NCBI GenBank assembly: GCA_036376275.1
Contig: DASVAP010000258.1
Location: 1-64,000 of the forward strand
Reading direction: 5' to 3'
DNA length: 64,000 bases
DNA from: JABFRZ01 sp036376275
Lineage (GTDB): Bacteria; Planctomycetota; UBA1135; GCA-002686595
The notes under the pieces are model-generated. The model was not told the DNA's origin. It did not search any database and was given only the letters and a program-made list of their open reading frames with translations. The position numbers and the translations under genes are program-made. This document shows, piece by piece, positions 52,564 through 62,219 of this stretch. The stretch's first letter is position 1; every line of letters starts with the position of its first letter.

Positions 52564-54185
52564 GCTACGTCCTCGAGATCGTCCTCGCACTGGCGACCCT
52601 GGCCCTGCCCGAGCTCGGGTGGGGCGGTACGCGCGAGCTCCCCTGGGTCGTCCTGGCGCTGGCGTGCATCCCGCACCTCCTGGGGCTCGCCGCCCGGCGT
52701 GCGCTGCTCTCGGGCCGCTTCCGCACGGGCGCCCTGCTCGAGCGCCTGCTCGTCGCGGGCCCGGTCCTCCTGCAGGCCCTGGCCGTGGCCGAGCTGGGCT
52801 GGCTGGCGACCCTCGAGCGCGCCGGTCTCGCGCCGGAGGTCGCCGAGTGGGCCGGCCTCGACCTCCTGCCGGGCCTCGCGCCCTTCCTCGTGTACCAGCT
52901 CCTCGCGATCGACGCGCGCGCCCGCGGCCTGGTGTTCCCGCCGGACCTGCCGGGCAAGATGCGCGCCTTCCACCTGCGGCTGTTCCTCGCCGCCGCGCTG
53001 CCCGTGCTGGCCTACCTGGGCGGGGCGAGCCTCCTGGCGCGCTCGCCGGTCTGGCGCGTGCGCGTGGACGAGGTCGGGCTGCTCGGCGCGGCCGCCTTCG
53101 CGCTCCTGATCGTGCTGTTCCTGCGCGCGATGCCGTACTTCCTGCGCTACGCCTGGGACACGGCACCCCTGGAGCGCGGCTGGGCGCGCACGATGCTGGA
53201 GGAGGTCGCGAAGGCCGCCGGCTTCCGCTACCGCGAGCTGCTCGTGTGGCGCACCGGCCAGCAGATGTCGAACGCGGCCATCGTCGGCTTCTCCGAGCGC
53301 GGGCGCCTGGTGTTCTTCTCGGACCTCCTGCTCCAGCAGCTCGGGCCGCGCGAGCTGTCGGCCGTCTTCGCGCACGAGATGGGCCATGCGCGGCGCGGGC
53401 ACGCCTTCGTGTTCGGGGCCTTTGCGCTGGGCTTCTTCCTGACGGCGCAGCGCCTGGTGCTCGACGCGGGGATCGAGGACGAGCTCGTCCTGGGCGCGAT
53501 CGTGGCGGGCATCGCGCTGCTCTGGTACCTGGCCTTCGGCTACCTCTCGCGGCGCTTCGAGCTGGAGGCCGACCTCGAGAGCCTGCGCGTCGTGGGCGAG
53601 AGCGGCCCGCTGGTGCGCGCGCTCGAGCTGGTCACCGGCGCCCACGCCCACGCGCGCTCCTCCTGGCGCCACTTCTCGACCCGCGACCGGGTCGCCTTCC
53701 TGCGCTCGGCCGAGCGCGACCCCCTGGTCGGGCTGCGTCTGCGGCAGCGGCTCGGACGCTGGCGCAAGCTCGGGATCGCGCTCTTCTGCGTGGCCCTCGT
53801 GCTCGAGGTGCGTGCCCTGGCCCGCGACTGGGACGCGGACTGGGTCGTCGCCGACCTGCGCCTGGGGCGCTTCGAGGCGGCCGCCGAGCGGGCCGCCGGG
53901 CCGCGGATCGACCCCGAGCTCGCCGAGCTGGCCCGGCGGGCGGTCCAGGCCCCCGCGGCCTCCCGCCGGCCCCAGGACCTGTGGGCCCTGGCCCTCTCGG
54001 CCGGCTTCCGGGGCGACCTGGTCGAGGCCCGCGACTGGCTGGAGCTCGCGCGCCTGAGGGGGGCCCAGGGGCTCGACCCCCTGATCGACGAGCTGGACCG
54101 GGCCGGACCGAGCCCCGAACGCCTCGCGCCGGTCTGGCGCGAGGCCCTGCGGACCCTGGCCGAGGCCCGCGAGAGGAAAAACTGA
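52560..54185 (+). CDS. M48-family membrane zinc metalloprotease
   Basis: 541 residues with a GTG start at 52560 overlapping the dapF stop. Several membrane segments occupy the N-terminal half (about 1-75, 140-190), a layout recalling the CAAX-protease Ste24 and HtpX group. The zinc site is HEMGH (272-276), with the third ligand expected in FELEADLESLR about 70 residues later. Two further hydrophobic segments (around 280-325) follow the site. The C-terminal 150 residues are helical and probably soluble. It may act in membrane protein quality control. Confidence 0.85.
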   Translation: MSYVLEIVLALATLALPELGWGGTRELPWVVLALACIPHLLGLAARRALLSGRFRTGALLERLLVAGPVLLQALAVAELGWLATLERAGLAPEVAEWAGLDLLPGLAPFLVYQLLAIDARARGLVFPPDLPGKMRAFHLRLFLAAALPVLAYLGGASLLARSPVWRVRVDEVGLLGAAAFALLIVLFLRAMPYFLRYAWDTAPLERGWARTMLEEVAKAAGFRYRELLVWRTGQQMSNAAIVGFSERGRLVFFSDLLLQQLGPRELSAVFAHEMGHARRGHAFVFGAFALGFFLTAQRLVLDAGIEDELVLGAIVAGIALLWYLAFGYLSRRFELEADLESLRVVGESGPLVRALELVTGAHAHARSSWRHFSTRDRVAFLRSAERDPLVGLRLRQRLGRWRKLGIALFCVALVLEVRALARDWDADWVVADLRLGRFEAAAERAAGPRIDPELAELARRAVQAPAASRRPQDLWALALSAGFRGDLVEARDWLELARLRGAQGLDPLIDELDRAGPSPERLAPVWREALRTLAEARERKN

Positions 54186-54680
54186 GATCGCGCCCACGCG
54201 GCGCCCCCCTTTCACGTTCAAGAGGGTGAGCTCGAACGACTGACCATCGATCGAGCGCACTCCGCGGGGTCCTGACAGGGGATGCCCGCAGAGGGACAAG
54301 ACAGGGGTAGAAGCTCGGCCGGCCGGATGCAAACAGGGACGCATCGACCGGCCGAAGCCACTTAAGGGGCTTCGGGCTTGCGGGTCGGGGGGCGTTAGAC
54401 GGGGGATTGGTCTCGGTGGCTTGGCGCGCGCGCCCGCCGGGGCCCCGCTGCGGCTTCGTGGCGCCTCGAGAGCTCGACCGCACGGGCGCCAGCGGGCCGG
54501 ACGAGCGGGTCACGGACGAAGGCGTGGCCCCAGGGGGCGAGCCCACTCCGAGCACACCCGTCCCACACGAGAGCCCGAAGCCCCCACCCAAGGCGCGCCA
54601 GACCGAGGAGCGAAGCGCCGGTCCAGGCCACGCCAGGCACCTGGAGGAGCGTGCTACGCTCCGGCGCTCCGGAGTCCCCG
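54186..54680. other. Intergenic region with strong hairpins, possible structured RNA
   Basis: No gene was recognised. A long hairpin lies at 54315-54355: arms TCGGCCGG and CCGGCCGA, with an inner GATGC/GCATC stem. It is followed at 54354-54376 by GAAGCC-ACTTAAGG-GGCTTC and preceded by two GACAGGGG boxes. Together they could be a small RNA or a terminator complex for the M48 operon. Confidence 0.4.
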
Positions 54681-56837
54681 ATGCAGCGCACGACCCTCGC
54701 CCTCTCCCTCCTCCTCCCCCTCGCGGCCTGCACCACGCCCCCCGAGTCCCGGGCGGAGGCCCTGGCCGCCCCGGCCGGCTCGATGCGCGCGGCGGGCGGC
54801 GCGAAGCGTCCCTTCGAGCTGGCCGACGTCTACCGCGTGAAGCAGGTCGGCAGCCCGGCCCTCAGCCCCGACGGCCGGCGCGTCGCCTTCCAGGTGCGCT
54901 GCTACGACCTCCCGGCCGACGAGAGCTGGTGCGAGGTCTGGATGATGGACGTGGACGGCAAGAACGCGCGCCAGATGACGCGCGGGAAGCACCAGGACAC
55001 GGCCCCGCAGTTCACGCCCGACGGAGGCGCGCTGCTCTTCAGCTCGAACCGGGACGGGGCGACGCAGCTCTACGTGATGCCGATCGACGGCGGCGAGCCG
55101 CGCCAGCTCACCTCGTTCCCGACCGGGGTCTCCGACCCGGTGCTCTCACCGGACGGGAAGTGGATCGCCGTCAGCGCCGAGATCTACCCCGAGGCCGGCA
55201 TCGACCCGGAGAAGAACGAGGAGCCCAGCGGCAAGCTGGCCGTGCACGTCGCCGACGAGCTCCTCTACCGCCACTGGACGAGCTGGCGCGACGGGCGCGC
55301 GACGCACGTCTTGCTGGTGGACGCGAAGACCGGCGCCGTGGTCCGCGACATGACCCCCGGCCCCTTCGACGCGCCGACCTTCTCGCTGGGCGGCGAGCGC
55401 GGCTACACCTTCTCGCCGGACTCGAAGGAGCTGTGCTTCGTCTCGAACCACGACCCGAAGCCCGCCGAATCGACCAACGCCGACCTGTGGGTCGTCCCGC
55501 TCGAGGGCGAGGCCGCGCCGCGCAACCTGACCGACGCGAACGACGGCTGGGACGGGGCACCGCTCTACTCGCCCGACGGACGCCACATCGCCTTCGTCAG
55601 CCAGGCGACGCCCGGCTACGAGTCGGACCTGCGCCGGGTGGCGGTCCTTGAGCGGGCCAGCGGCAAGGTCCGCTACCTGACCAGTCGCGATGGCTTCGAC
55701 GACTGGGTCGGGGAGATCGCCTGGGACGGGAACGAGGCGCTGGTCTTCGGCGCCGATCGCCAGGGGCGCAACCCGATCTACCGCCTCGCGCTCTCCGGCG
55801 GAGCGCCGGAGCTGCTCCACACCCACGCGCAGATCGACCACTGGGAGCTGCTCCCGGACGGCAAGGGCTTCGTCTACGCGGCCCGCTCGGTCGGCACGCC
55901 GCACGAGCTCTACTCCGTTTCCGCGGGCGGCGGCGCACCGGTCCAGCTCACGCGCTTCAACGCGGCCCTGGCGGCCGAGGTGGACATCCGCCCGGCCGAG
56001 GAGCTGTGGGTGGACGGCGAGGACGGCACGCGCCTGCACGTGTTCCTCGTCAAGCCGCACGGCTTCGACCCGGCCCGCAAGTACCCGCTGATCCTCAACG
56101 TCCACGGCGGCCCGCAGCAGCAGTGGACCGACGCCTTCCGTGGCGACTGGCAGGTCTACCCGGGCGCCGGCTACGTGGTCGCCTTCGCCAACCCGACCGG
56201 CTCGAACGGCTACGGCCAGCCCTTCTGCGATGCGATCCGCCACGACTACGGCGGGCGCGTCTACCGCGACCTGATGCGCGTGACGGACGCGCTCGAGGAG
56301 CTGCCCTTCGTCGACGCCGAGCGCATGGGCGCGATGGGCTGGTCCTACGGCGGCTACATGATGATGTGGATGCAGGGGCAGACCGACCGCTTCGCCTGCC
56401 AGGCGGCGATGATGGGCATCTTCGACCTCGACTCGTTCTACGGCGCGACCGAGGAGCTGTGGTTCCCCGAGCGCGACCTCGGCATCCCCTGGGAGGACGA
56501 GGAGACCTACGCGAAGTGGTCGCCGTCCAACCACGTCGAGAACTTCCGGACGCCCGCGCTCGTGATCACGGGCGAGCTCGACTATCGCTGCCCCTACACC
56601 CAGTCGCTCGGCTACTTCACCGCGTTGCAGAAGCGCGGCGTGCCCTCGCGCCTGATCGTCTACCCGAACGCGGGCCACTGGCCGAGCTGGCGCGAGATGG
56701 CCTTCTACTACAACGCCCACCTCGACTGGTTCCACCGCTGGCTCGGCGGCGCGCCGGCGCCGCACGACGTGAAGGCCTACCAGCGCGCGAAGGGCTGGCC
56801 GGGGGAGAAGGCGGCCGTCGGGGCGAGCGCTCCGTAG
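54681..56837 (+). CDS. S9-family serine peptidase (acylaminoacyl/dipeptidyl-peptidase type), lipoprotein
   Basis: 718 residues from the ATG at 54681, preferred to an upstream GTG because a lipoprotein signal follows (LLLPLAAC, Cys17). The N-terminal beta-propeller (about 60-440) has WD40-like LSPDGRRVAFQV and LSPDGKWIAVS blades. The C-terminal alpha/beta hydrolase domain carries the triad: serine in MGWSYGGYMM (about 555), aspartate in GELDYRCP (about 634) and histidine in NAGHWPSW (about 665). Such enzymes cleave oligopeptides. Here it would act outside the cytoplasmic membrane. It converges on the DUF1571 gene with four bases between stops. Confidence 0.9.
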   Translation: MQRTTLALSLLLPLAACTTPPESRAEALAAPAGSMRAAGGAKRPFELADVYRVKQVGSPALSPDGRRVAFQVRCYDLPADESWCEVWMMDVDGKNARQMTRGKHQDTAPQFTPDGGALLFSSNRDGATQLYVMPIDGGEPRQLTSFPTGVSDPVLSPDGKWIAVSAEIYPEAGIDPEKNEEPSGKLAVHVADELLYRHWTSWRDGRATHVLLVDAKTGAVVRDMTPGPFDAPTFSLGGERGYTFSPDSKELCFVSNHDPKPAESTNADLWVVPLEGEAAPRNLTDANDGWDGAPLYSPDGRHIAFVSQATPGYESDLRRVAVLERASGKVRYLTSRDGFDDWVGEIAWDGNEALVFGADRQGRNPIYRLALSGGAPELLHTHAQIDHWELLPDGKGFVYAARSVGTPHELYSVSAGGGAPVQLTRFNAALAAEVDIRPAEELWVDGEDGTRLHVFLVKPHGFDPARKYPLILNVHGGPQQQWTDAFRGDWQVYPGAGYVVAFANPTGSNGYGQPFCDAIRHDYGGRVYRDLMRVTDALEELPFVDAERMGAMGWSYGGYMMMWMQGQTDRFACQAAMMGIFDLDSFYGATEELWFPERDLGIPWEDEETYAKWSPSNHVENFRTPALVITGELDYRCPYTQSLGYFTALQKRGVPSRLIVYPNAGHWPSWREMAFYYNAHLDWFHRWLGGAPAPHDVKAYQRAKGWPGEKAAVGASAP

Positions 56838-56841
56838 CTCG

Positions 56842-57615
56842 TCACTTCGGCGGCGCGAAGGTCGCGGGCGCGAGCCCCGGATCGAGGACGAGATCGCGGT
56901 AGGCGTACTCCTCGACCAGCGCCAGGCCGTCCGGCAGGAGCTCGGCCAGGCCGTAGTAGGTCAGGAGCCCCCCCTCGACCTGGAAGCCCAGGCGCTGGAC
57001 GAGCGGGGGGTCGGGGGGCTCGCGCGGCACGACGGCGTCGACCACGCGCAGGGGCGTGTCCCCGAAGGCGAGCTCGGCCACGCGCAGGCGTGGGCGGCGC
57101 GCGAGGGCGGGCACGAACTCCTCCTCGACCTGCTCCAGGAGGCGCGTCAGGCCCGTGTCCGTGATCGCGTGGCGCCGGTTCTCCATGGCGAGGTCGCCCT
57201 CGGGATCGAGCGAGACGTGCCCGACGAGCTTGCCGAGGAAGCCCGGCGTCTCGGCCACGAGCTCGCGGCTGCGCGACTCGTCGTACCACACGCGCTGACC
57301 GGCCTCGCTGGCGGGCTCCAGGGTCTCGATCGCGACGGCGAAGGGCTGCTCGCGGAGCTGGATGTGCATCACCCGGCGCGGGTGGAGGTCGTCGCCGATG
57401 CGCTCGCGCGTCTCCAGCGTCCCCGTGTAGTCCTTCACCGGGGTCAGCTGTGCGCGGGCGGCCTCCAGCCAGGCGCGGAGCTCGGCCGCGCTCAGGTCGC
57501 GCCACTCGGCGGCGCTCGGCACGAGCTCGAAGCCGCCGACGGGTTCCCACTCCGGCGTCGCCCGGCACGCCGGCAGGACGAGCAGCAGCGCGGCGAGGCG
57601 GACGAGCGCACCCAT
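56842..57615 (-). CDS. DUF1571-domain lipoprotein
   Basis: 257 residues with a lipoprotein signal (LLLVLPAC, Cys17). The body follows the DUF1571 pattern: VKDYTGTLETRERIGDDLHP, RRVMHIQLREQPFAVAIETL, GHVSLDPEGDLAMENRRHAI and a C-terminal GLLTYYGLAELLPDG. This family is largely planctomycete and related to LolA-like folds. Its function is unknown, though lipid binding in the periplasm is suspected. It follows an alpha/beta hydrolase gene by 43 bp, so the two are probably co-transcribed. Confidence 0.82.
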   Translation of the reverse strand: MGALVRLAALLLVLPACRATPEWEPVGGFELVPSAAEWRDLSAAELRAWLEAARAQLTPVKDYTGTLETRERIGDDLHPRRVMHIQLREQPFAVAIETLEPASEAGQRVWYDESRSRELVAETPGFLGKLVGHVSLDPEGDLAMENRRHAITDTGLTRLLEQVEEEFVPALARRPRLRVAELAFGDTPLRVVDAVVPREPPDPPLVQRLGFQVEGGLLTYYGLAELLPDGLALVEEYAYRDLVLDPGLAPATFAPPK

Positions 57616-57658
57616 CGGGGCCGCGAGGATAGGAAGAAGCCCGGGGATCCGGCAGCGC

Positions 57659-58621
57659 TCAGTGCGGCTCGACAGGCGCCCGCGCGCGCTCGACGCGTTC
57701 GAGGAGCCCGGCCCAGAGCTCCCAGTGCCGCCCGTCCAGCTCCCACAGGTCGTCGTGGTCTCGTCCGTCGAGGATCGCGAGCTCGGCGGCGCCGTTGCAG
57801 CGCTCGGTCAGGACCGCCACGTCCTCCAGGGGTGCCCGTCGGTCCTGTGCGCCGGCGACGAACAGGACCGGCACCCCGGCCGGGAAGTGCCCGACGTGGT
57901 CGATGGGGCGCACCAGGGCCCGGTCGACCGGCAGGAAGAGCGGCGCCCACAGGCGCAGCCCGGCCTCGGCCAGCCAGGCGAGCGGCGCGGCGAGGCGCAG
58001 GCGCAACCGGTCGGAGCAGGCCTTGTCGAGGTCGCGGTAGGGGGCCTCGAGGACGTAGCCGGCCACGCGCGTCCCGAGCTCCGGCGCGGCGAAGATCGCC
58101 GCCGCCGCGCCGAGCGACTGGCCGATCACGACGATCGGCGCGCCGGGCGAGCGCTGCTCGACCAGCTCGACCGCCGCGATCACGTCGGCGCGCGAGCTCC
58201 AGCCGAAGTCGAGCTCGCCGCCGCTCGAGTCGCCGAAGGAGCGCAGCGACACGGCCAGGAAGCCGTGCCCGGCCTCCTCGAGGCGCTTCGCGGCCGGCGC
58301 GAGGGAGCTGCGCGAGCCGCCCATCCCGTGCAGGAGGATCGCCACGCCGCCGCCCTGTGGGCCGGGCTGGAACCAGGCCCCGAGCTCCTCGCCATCGCGC
58401 GTGGCGATGCGCACCGCCTCCGCCGCGAGCCAGGTCGGCAGGCGCTCCGCGCGCGGCTCGGCCGGCCGGGCGGTGAGCTGCCAGGCCGCCAGGCCGCCCG
58501 AGACCGCCCAGGAGAGGACCCCCAGGGTCAGGACGAGGGTGACCAGCGAGCGCCGGATCCGTCCTGCCCGGCGGTGCGCTCGCTCCGGCCTGCCGACCGG
58601 TCGGACGGGTTCGCGTGGCAT
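57659..58621 (-). CDS. Alpha/beta hydrolase with N-terminal membrane anchor
   Basis: 320 residues from the ATG at 58619-58621. The longer frame adds arginine-rich sequence only. A membrane helix (about 25-47) is followed by the hydrolase fold: oxyanion region LLHGMGGS, nucleophile elbow GQSLG (S169), VLEAPYRD, an aspartate in VAGAQDRRAPLED and a histidine in DGRDHDDLW. The fold resembles bacterial BAAT/FrsA-like membrane hydrolases. The substrate is unknown. It precedes the DUF1571 gene. Confidence 0.83.
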   Translation of the reverse strand: MPREPVRPVGRPERAHRRAGRIRRSLVTLVLTLGVLSWAVSGGLAAWQLTARPAEPRAERLPTWLAAEAVRIATRDGEELGAWFQPGPQGGGVAILLHGMGGSRSSLAPAAKRLEEAGHGFLAVSLRSFGDSSGGELDFGWSSRADVIAAVELVEQRSPGAPIVVIGQSLGAAAAIFAAPELGTRVAGYVLEAPYRDLDKACSDRLRLRLAAPLAWLAEAGLRLWAPLFLPVDRALVRPIDHVGHFPAGVPVLFVAGAQDRRAPLEDVAVLTERCNGAAELAILDGRDHDDLWELDGRHWELWAGLLERVERARAPVEPH

Positions 58622-58894
58622 GGATGAGAGGGATTGCAGGCTGCCGAGCTGCAACACCCGCGCGCTCACCCGGGCGCGCTCGCCAGGTGGAAGAGGACCG
58701 AGAACGATCGAGACACACCCCACGCCACGCCACGGACGCGGCGGGACGGGAGCGCGGACTCGGCTCTACGGGACGGGGGGGATGCCGACCGGAGTGCCAG
58801 GAGAGACGGCCGCAGTAGTGGAGAAGTTCGGCCGAGTCACCGCGCTTGCGCTCCTCGAACTCGCTGGAGGGCCAGGGTCCAGGCCCCGAGAGCC

Positions 58895-59587
58895 TCAGCC
58901 CGCCCCGTACACCGGCGCCACGGTGCCGCTCGCCAGGCACAGGGACGAGCCCAGGAACAGCATCACCTTGGCCAGATCCTCGAGCCGCACCCACTTCGTC
59001 GGGTCGGCCTGCGGCATCGCGGCACGGTTGGCGGGCGTGTCCAGGATCGACGGCGCGACGGCGTTGACCGCGATCGAGTCCCCGGCGAGCTCCTCCGCCA
59101 GGGCCACCGTCAGGCCGGCCACCGCGGCCTTGCTCATCGTGTAGGGGACCATGCCCGCCCCGCGCCGCGGCTCCAGGGCCTGACGCGAGACGACGTTCAC
59201 GATCCGGCCGCCGCGCTTCGCCGCGCGCATCCGCCGCGCCGCCTCGCGCGAGCACAGGAAGGCCGAGCGGGCGTTGACGGCGAGCATCTTCTCGAGCTCG
59301 GCACCCGTGGCCGACTCGATCGGGGTGTAGGCGAAGGCCCCGGCGCAGTGGAACGAGGCCCACAGGCCGGGGAGGTCCCGGAAGAAGCCCGCCACGGCGG
59401 TCTCGTCGGCCAGGTCGATGCCCGGCACGACGTGGGCCTTGGCCAGGGCCGGATCGAGCTTCCCGGCCGAGCGCACCGGCAGGTGGCAGATCGCACCCTG
59501 CGCGAGGAGCATCTCGGCCACCGCTCCCCCCAGCTCGCCCGTGGCACCGGTGACGACGACGTGGAGATCCTGGAAGGGGCTGGTCAT
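58895..59587 (-). CDS. Short-chain dehydrogenase/reductase
   Basis: 230 residues, ATG at 59585-59587. The Rossmann motif TGATGELG lies at 13-20, the catalytic serine in NVVSRQAL (S134) and the YxxxK pair in YTMSK (Y149, K153). These are the classical SDR features for NAD(P)-dependent oxidation or reduction of alcohols and ketones. The substrate is unknown. It stands alone, 273 bp upstream of the hydrolase gene and divergent from the HEAT-repeat gene. Confidence 0.88.
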   Translation of the reverse strand: MTSPFQDLHVVVTGATGELGGAVAEMLLAQGAICHLPVRSAGKLDPALAKAHVVPGIDLADETAVAGFFRDLPGLWASFHCAGAFAYTPIESATGAELEKMLAVNARSAFLCSREAARRMRAAKRGGRIVNVVSRQALEPRRGAGMVPYTMSKAAVAGLTVALAEELAGDSIAVNAVAPSILDTPANRAAMPQADPTKWVRLEDLAKVMLFLGSSLCLASGTVAPVYGAG

Positions 59588-59934
59588 GGGCAGGGGTCGT
59601 GGAGGGGTACGGGGGCGCGCTCGGGCCAGGATCCCAAGATCCGTGCGCCGATGCACGCCGGGAGGCGCGGCATGGCTCGGGCGGGAAAGAGCGATCGCGC
59701 TCGTGTGCCCGACCTGCGTGCGAGAGCGCTCCTTCGGATGCCCCGCGCGGGCCGAGGTTTCGCCGGAGGTGCCTGCAAGGCGATCCCCTGGGTCGCTTGC
59801 CGTTACGCCGAGCGAACGGGGCGCGGGTCGCTTTCGCCGGGTCCCGCGTTCGCTCGGGGCGGCACATCGCTTGCGCTAGCGAGAGCCTTTCCCGAGCGCC
59901 GCGCACTGGGCGGCGCTCCCAGCGGAGTGATTCC
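59588..59934. other. Divergent intergenic region
   Basis: This separates the SDR gene (minus) and the HEAT-repeat gene (plus). The frame upstream of the HEAT gene is open but arginine/proline-rich and without family character, so no gene is called. Promoters for both directions should lie here. Confidence 0.4.
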
Positions 59935-62142
59935 ATGCGCCTCGACTTCTGGTTGTGCGTCCTCGGTCTGTCCCTCGCTCCCGCCCAGTCCAGCCAGGAG
60001 GTCGTGGATCCGGCCACGGAGCGCGCTCGAGCCCACTACGCCGCCGTGCTGGAGGAGCTCGCCGCCGCGGACGTCTCGCACCTCTCGCCCGCGCAGCTCG
60101 GCGCACGCCTGGCGCTGATCGCCGAGCTCTCCGCCTACCGCGAGCGCGGCGACTTCACGCGCAACACCGACTTCCCCGGCGCGCGCGTGCCGTACTTCGT
60201 CGACGCCGAGGATCGCCTGTGCGCCGTCGCGACGCTCCTCTCCGTGAGCGGCGAGGACGCGCTCGTGCGCGGCGTGGCCGTCGCGAACAACCACGTCTGG
60301 GTGAGCGAGCTCGCCGGGGACGAGGCCTTCGCACGCTGGCTCGCGCAGAACGGCCTCACCTTCGAGGAGGCGGTGCGCATCCAGGGCCCGGCCAACCCGC
60401 CGCCGGAGCCGCCGCCGCCGATGCCGCCACCCTCGACCAACGCTCCCACCGTGCCGCTGGGCTCGCCCGAGAATCCCGGCCGTGGTCCCGCGACCGGCGC
60501 TCCGGGCTCCTCGACGGGCGGCTTCGGCCCCACCTCGGGCGTGCCGGTCCTCGGGCCCGGCCTGCCGGGGGCCCCGGGCACGCCGGGCGCTCCGTTCACG
60601 CCCCTGGCGGGCGTCGAGCGCGAGTCCGACGACTGGCTCGCCTGGTGGGAGGTGAACAAGCTGCGCTGGCTCGCGCCCGCCCTGCGCGCGAGCGTGGCGT
60701 CGGACGACGACCTGACGCGGCCCGAGAACGAGGCCGACCGCGAGCGCCGCGCCCTCGTCCCGCGCATCCAGCGCGAGCTGGCCCACGCGCAGGCCGAGGT
60801 GCGCGCCGCGGCAGCCTTCGCCTACGCCCGCGCGGCCCGCGCGGCGGCCGTGCCCGAGCTCGAGCGGCTGCTCGCCGACGCCAGCCTGACGGTGCGCGAG
60901 AGCGCGATCCTGGCCCTCGGCGCCAGCGACTCGGAGCGCGGCGTGCACGCCCTGCTCTCGCTCCTGCGCACGCGCGAGGCCGCGCTGCCGACCCCGCGCG
61001 CGAGGGCCCTGGCGATCGTGGGCCTGGGCCTCGCGCGCATGCACGGGCGCGGCCAGGGCACGGACGTGATGCTCGCCCAGCTCCTCGGCACGCTCGAGCG
61101 CAAGGGTGACGACGACGTCCTGCACGCGGTGTTGCTGCACCAGACCCTGGCGCCCTCGGCCGCGCTCGACGCGCGCGTGCGCTGCGCCACCGGACGCTAT
61201 CGCGAGGACTGCGAGCACGGGACCGCCCGGCCCGCGACGCGCGGACGGGCGCTCGAGGCCCTGCGCTTCGACGCCGGCGGCGTCGCGGTGCTGCCGCGCC
61301 TGCTCGACGCGGCCCATGGACGCGTGGTGGACGAGCGTCGCTCGGCCGCCGGGGCCCTGGCGGCCTTCCCGGCCGCGCTGGACCCGCTGCTGACCGCCTA
61401 CGAGCTGGAGGAGGAGCCGCTCACGCGCGCGCACCTCCTGCTCGCGATCGGCGAGGCCGGCGGCGAGCGCGCGCGGAACCTGCTGGAAGAGCGTCTCGAG
61501 CGCGGCCGCAAGGCCGAGCGTCCCTGGGCGGCTCTGTCGCTCGGGTTGCTGGCGGGCGCGGAGTGGGACGGCGAGGCTCGCGCCGCGCTGCGCGGGGCCC
61601 TGGCCAAGGCCGGGAAGGGCGAGCGCGACGCGTTCCTGCTGGCCCTCGGGCTCGCGCGCGACGCCGAGGCCCACGACGCGCTCGTGCGCGCCCTGGTGGA
61701 CGGCAAGTCCGACCGCGCGCGCATGTTCGCGGCCGTGGCGCTGGGGCTGATCGGGTCCGAGGAGGGCCTCGATGCCCTGCGCGCCGCGGTCGGCAGCGTG
61801 AGCTGCTCCTTCGCGCGCTCGGGCATGGCCCTGGCGCTGGCGCTCTACGGAGATCCCGAGGACGTGGACCTGCTGGTGCGCCTCCTGGACGCGGAGCGCC
61901 GGCCCGAGTCGCTGCGCGACCTCGCGCTCGCGCTCGGCCTGCGCCGCGCGCCGGGCACGGTGCCGGGCCTGGTCGCGCTACTCGACTCCGACCCGGCCGT
62001 GGCGACGCGCGCGGCCGCGCTGGACGCGCTCGGCCTCGCGCTGAGCGACGACGCGCGCATGGCGCTACCGGTGCTCGCGGAGGGCTCCAATCCGGCCACC
62101 TGGCCAGAGTGGGTGCGCGCGCTGGCGCGGATGCCGCTGTAG
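59935..62142 (+). CDS. Exported HEAT-repeat protein
   Basis: 735 residues. A signal peptide (about 1-20, CVLGLSLAPAQ) leads to a helical domain (about 22-150), then a proline/glycine-rich linker (about 153-222) and a long C-terminal array of HEAT/PBS-lyase-like helical repeats (about 270-735; VPELERLLADASLTVRESAI, ALGASDSERGVHALLSLLRT, RMFAAVALGLIGSEEGLDAL). Such repeats form curved scaffolds for protein binding. A periplasmic or surface role follows from the signal peptide. It ends in front of a bidirectional terminator. Confidence 0.8.
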   Translation: MRLDFWLCVLGLSLAPAQSSQEVVDPATERARAHYAAVLEELAAADVSHLSPAQLGARLALIAELSAYRERGDFTRNTDFPGARVPYFVDAEDRLCAVATLLSVSGEDALVRGVAVANNHVWVSELAGDEAFARWLAQNGLTFEEAVRIQGPANPPPEPPPPMPPPSTNAPTVPLGSPENPGRGPATGAPGSSTGGFGPTSGVPVLGPGLPGAPGTPGAPFTPLAGVERESDDWLAWWEVNKLRWLAPALRASVASDDDLTRPENEADRERRALVPRIQRELAHAQAEVRAAAAFAYARAARAAAVPELERLLADASLTVRESAILALGASDSERGVHALLSLLRTREAALPTPRARALAIVGLGLARMHGRGQGTDVMLAQLLGTLERKGDDDVLHAVLLHQTLAPSAALDARVRCATGRYREDCEHGTARPATRGRALEALRFDAGGVAVLPRLLDAAHGRVVDERRSAAGALAAFPAALDPLLTAYELEEEPLTRAHLLLAIGEAGGERARNLLEERLERGRKAERPWAALSLGLLAGAEWDGEARAALRGALAKAGKGERDAFLLALGLARDAEAHDALVRALVDGKSDRARMFAAVALGLIGSEEGLDALRAAVGSVSCSFARSGMALALALYGDPEDVDLLVRLLDAERRPESLRDLALALGLRRAPGTVPGLVALLDSDPAVATRAAALDALGLALSDDARMALPVLAEGSNPATWPEWVRALARMPL

Positions 62143-62178
62143 TCGGTGCAGAGGCGATTCGACGACCTTCGCCTCGCT

Positions 62179-62216
62179 CGGGGCCCGGGACCGTGAGGTT
62201 CCGGGCCCCGCGTTCG
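62179..62216. terminator. Bidirectional terminator
   Basis: CGGGGCCCGGGACC-GTGA-GGTTCCGGGCCCCG forms a 14-pair stem with one mismatch or wobble, followed by CGTTCGTC. It sits between the convergent HEAT-repeat and carbonic anhydrase genes and can serve both. Confidence 0.75.
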
Positions 62217-62219
62217 TCT

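Noticed and set aside
54390..54605. A possible fourth copy of the dispersed repeat (GGGGGATTGGT and GCCCCCACCCAAGG)
   Set aside because: The two short matches are in a different order and spacing from the other copies and could be chance in GC-rich DNA.
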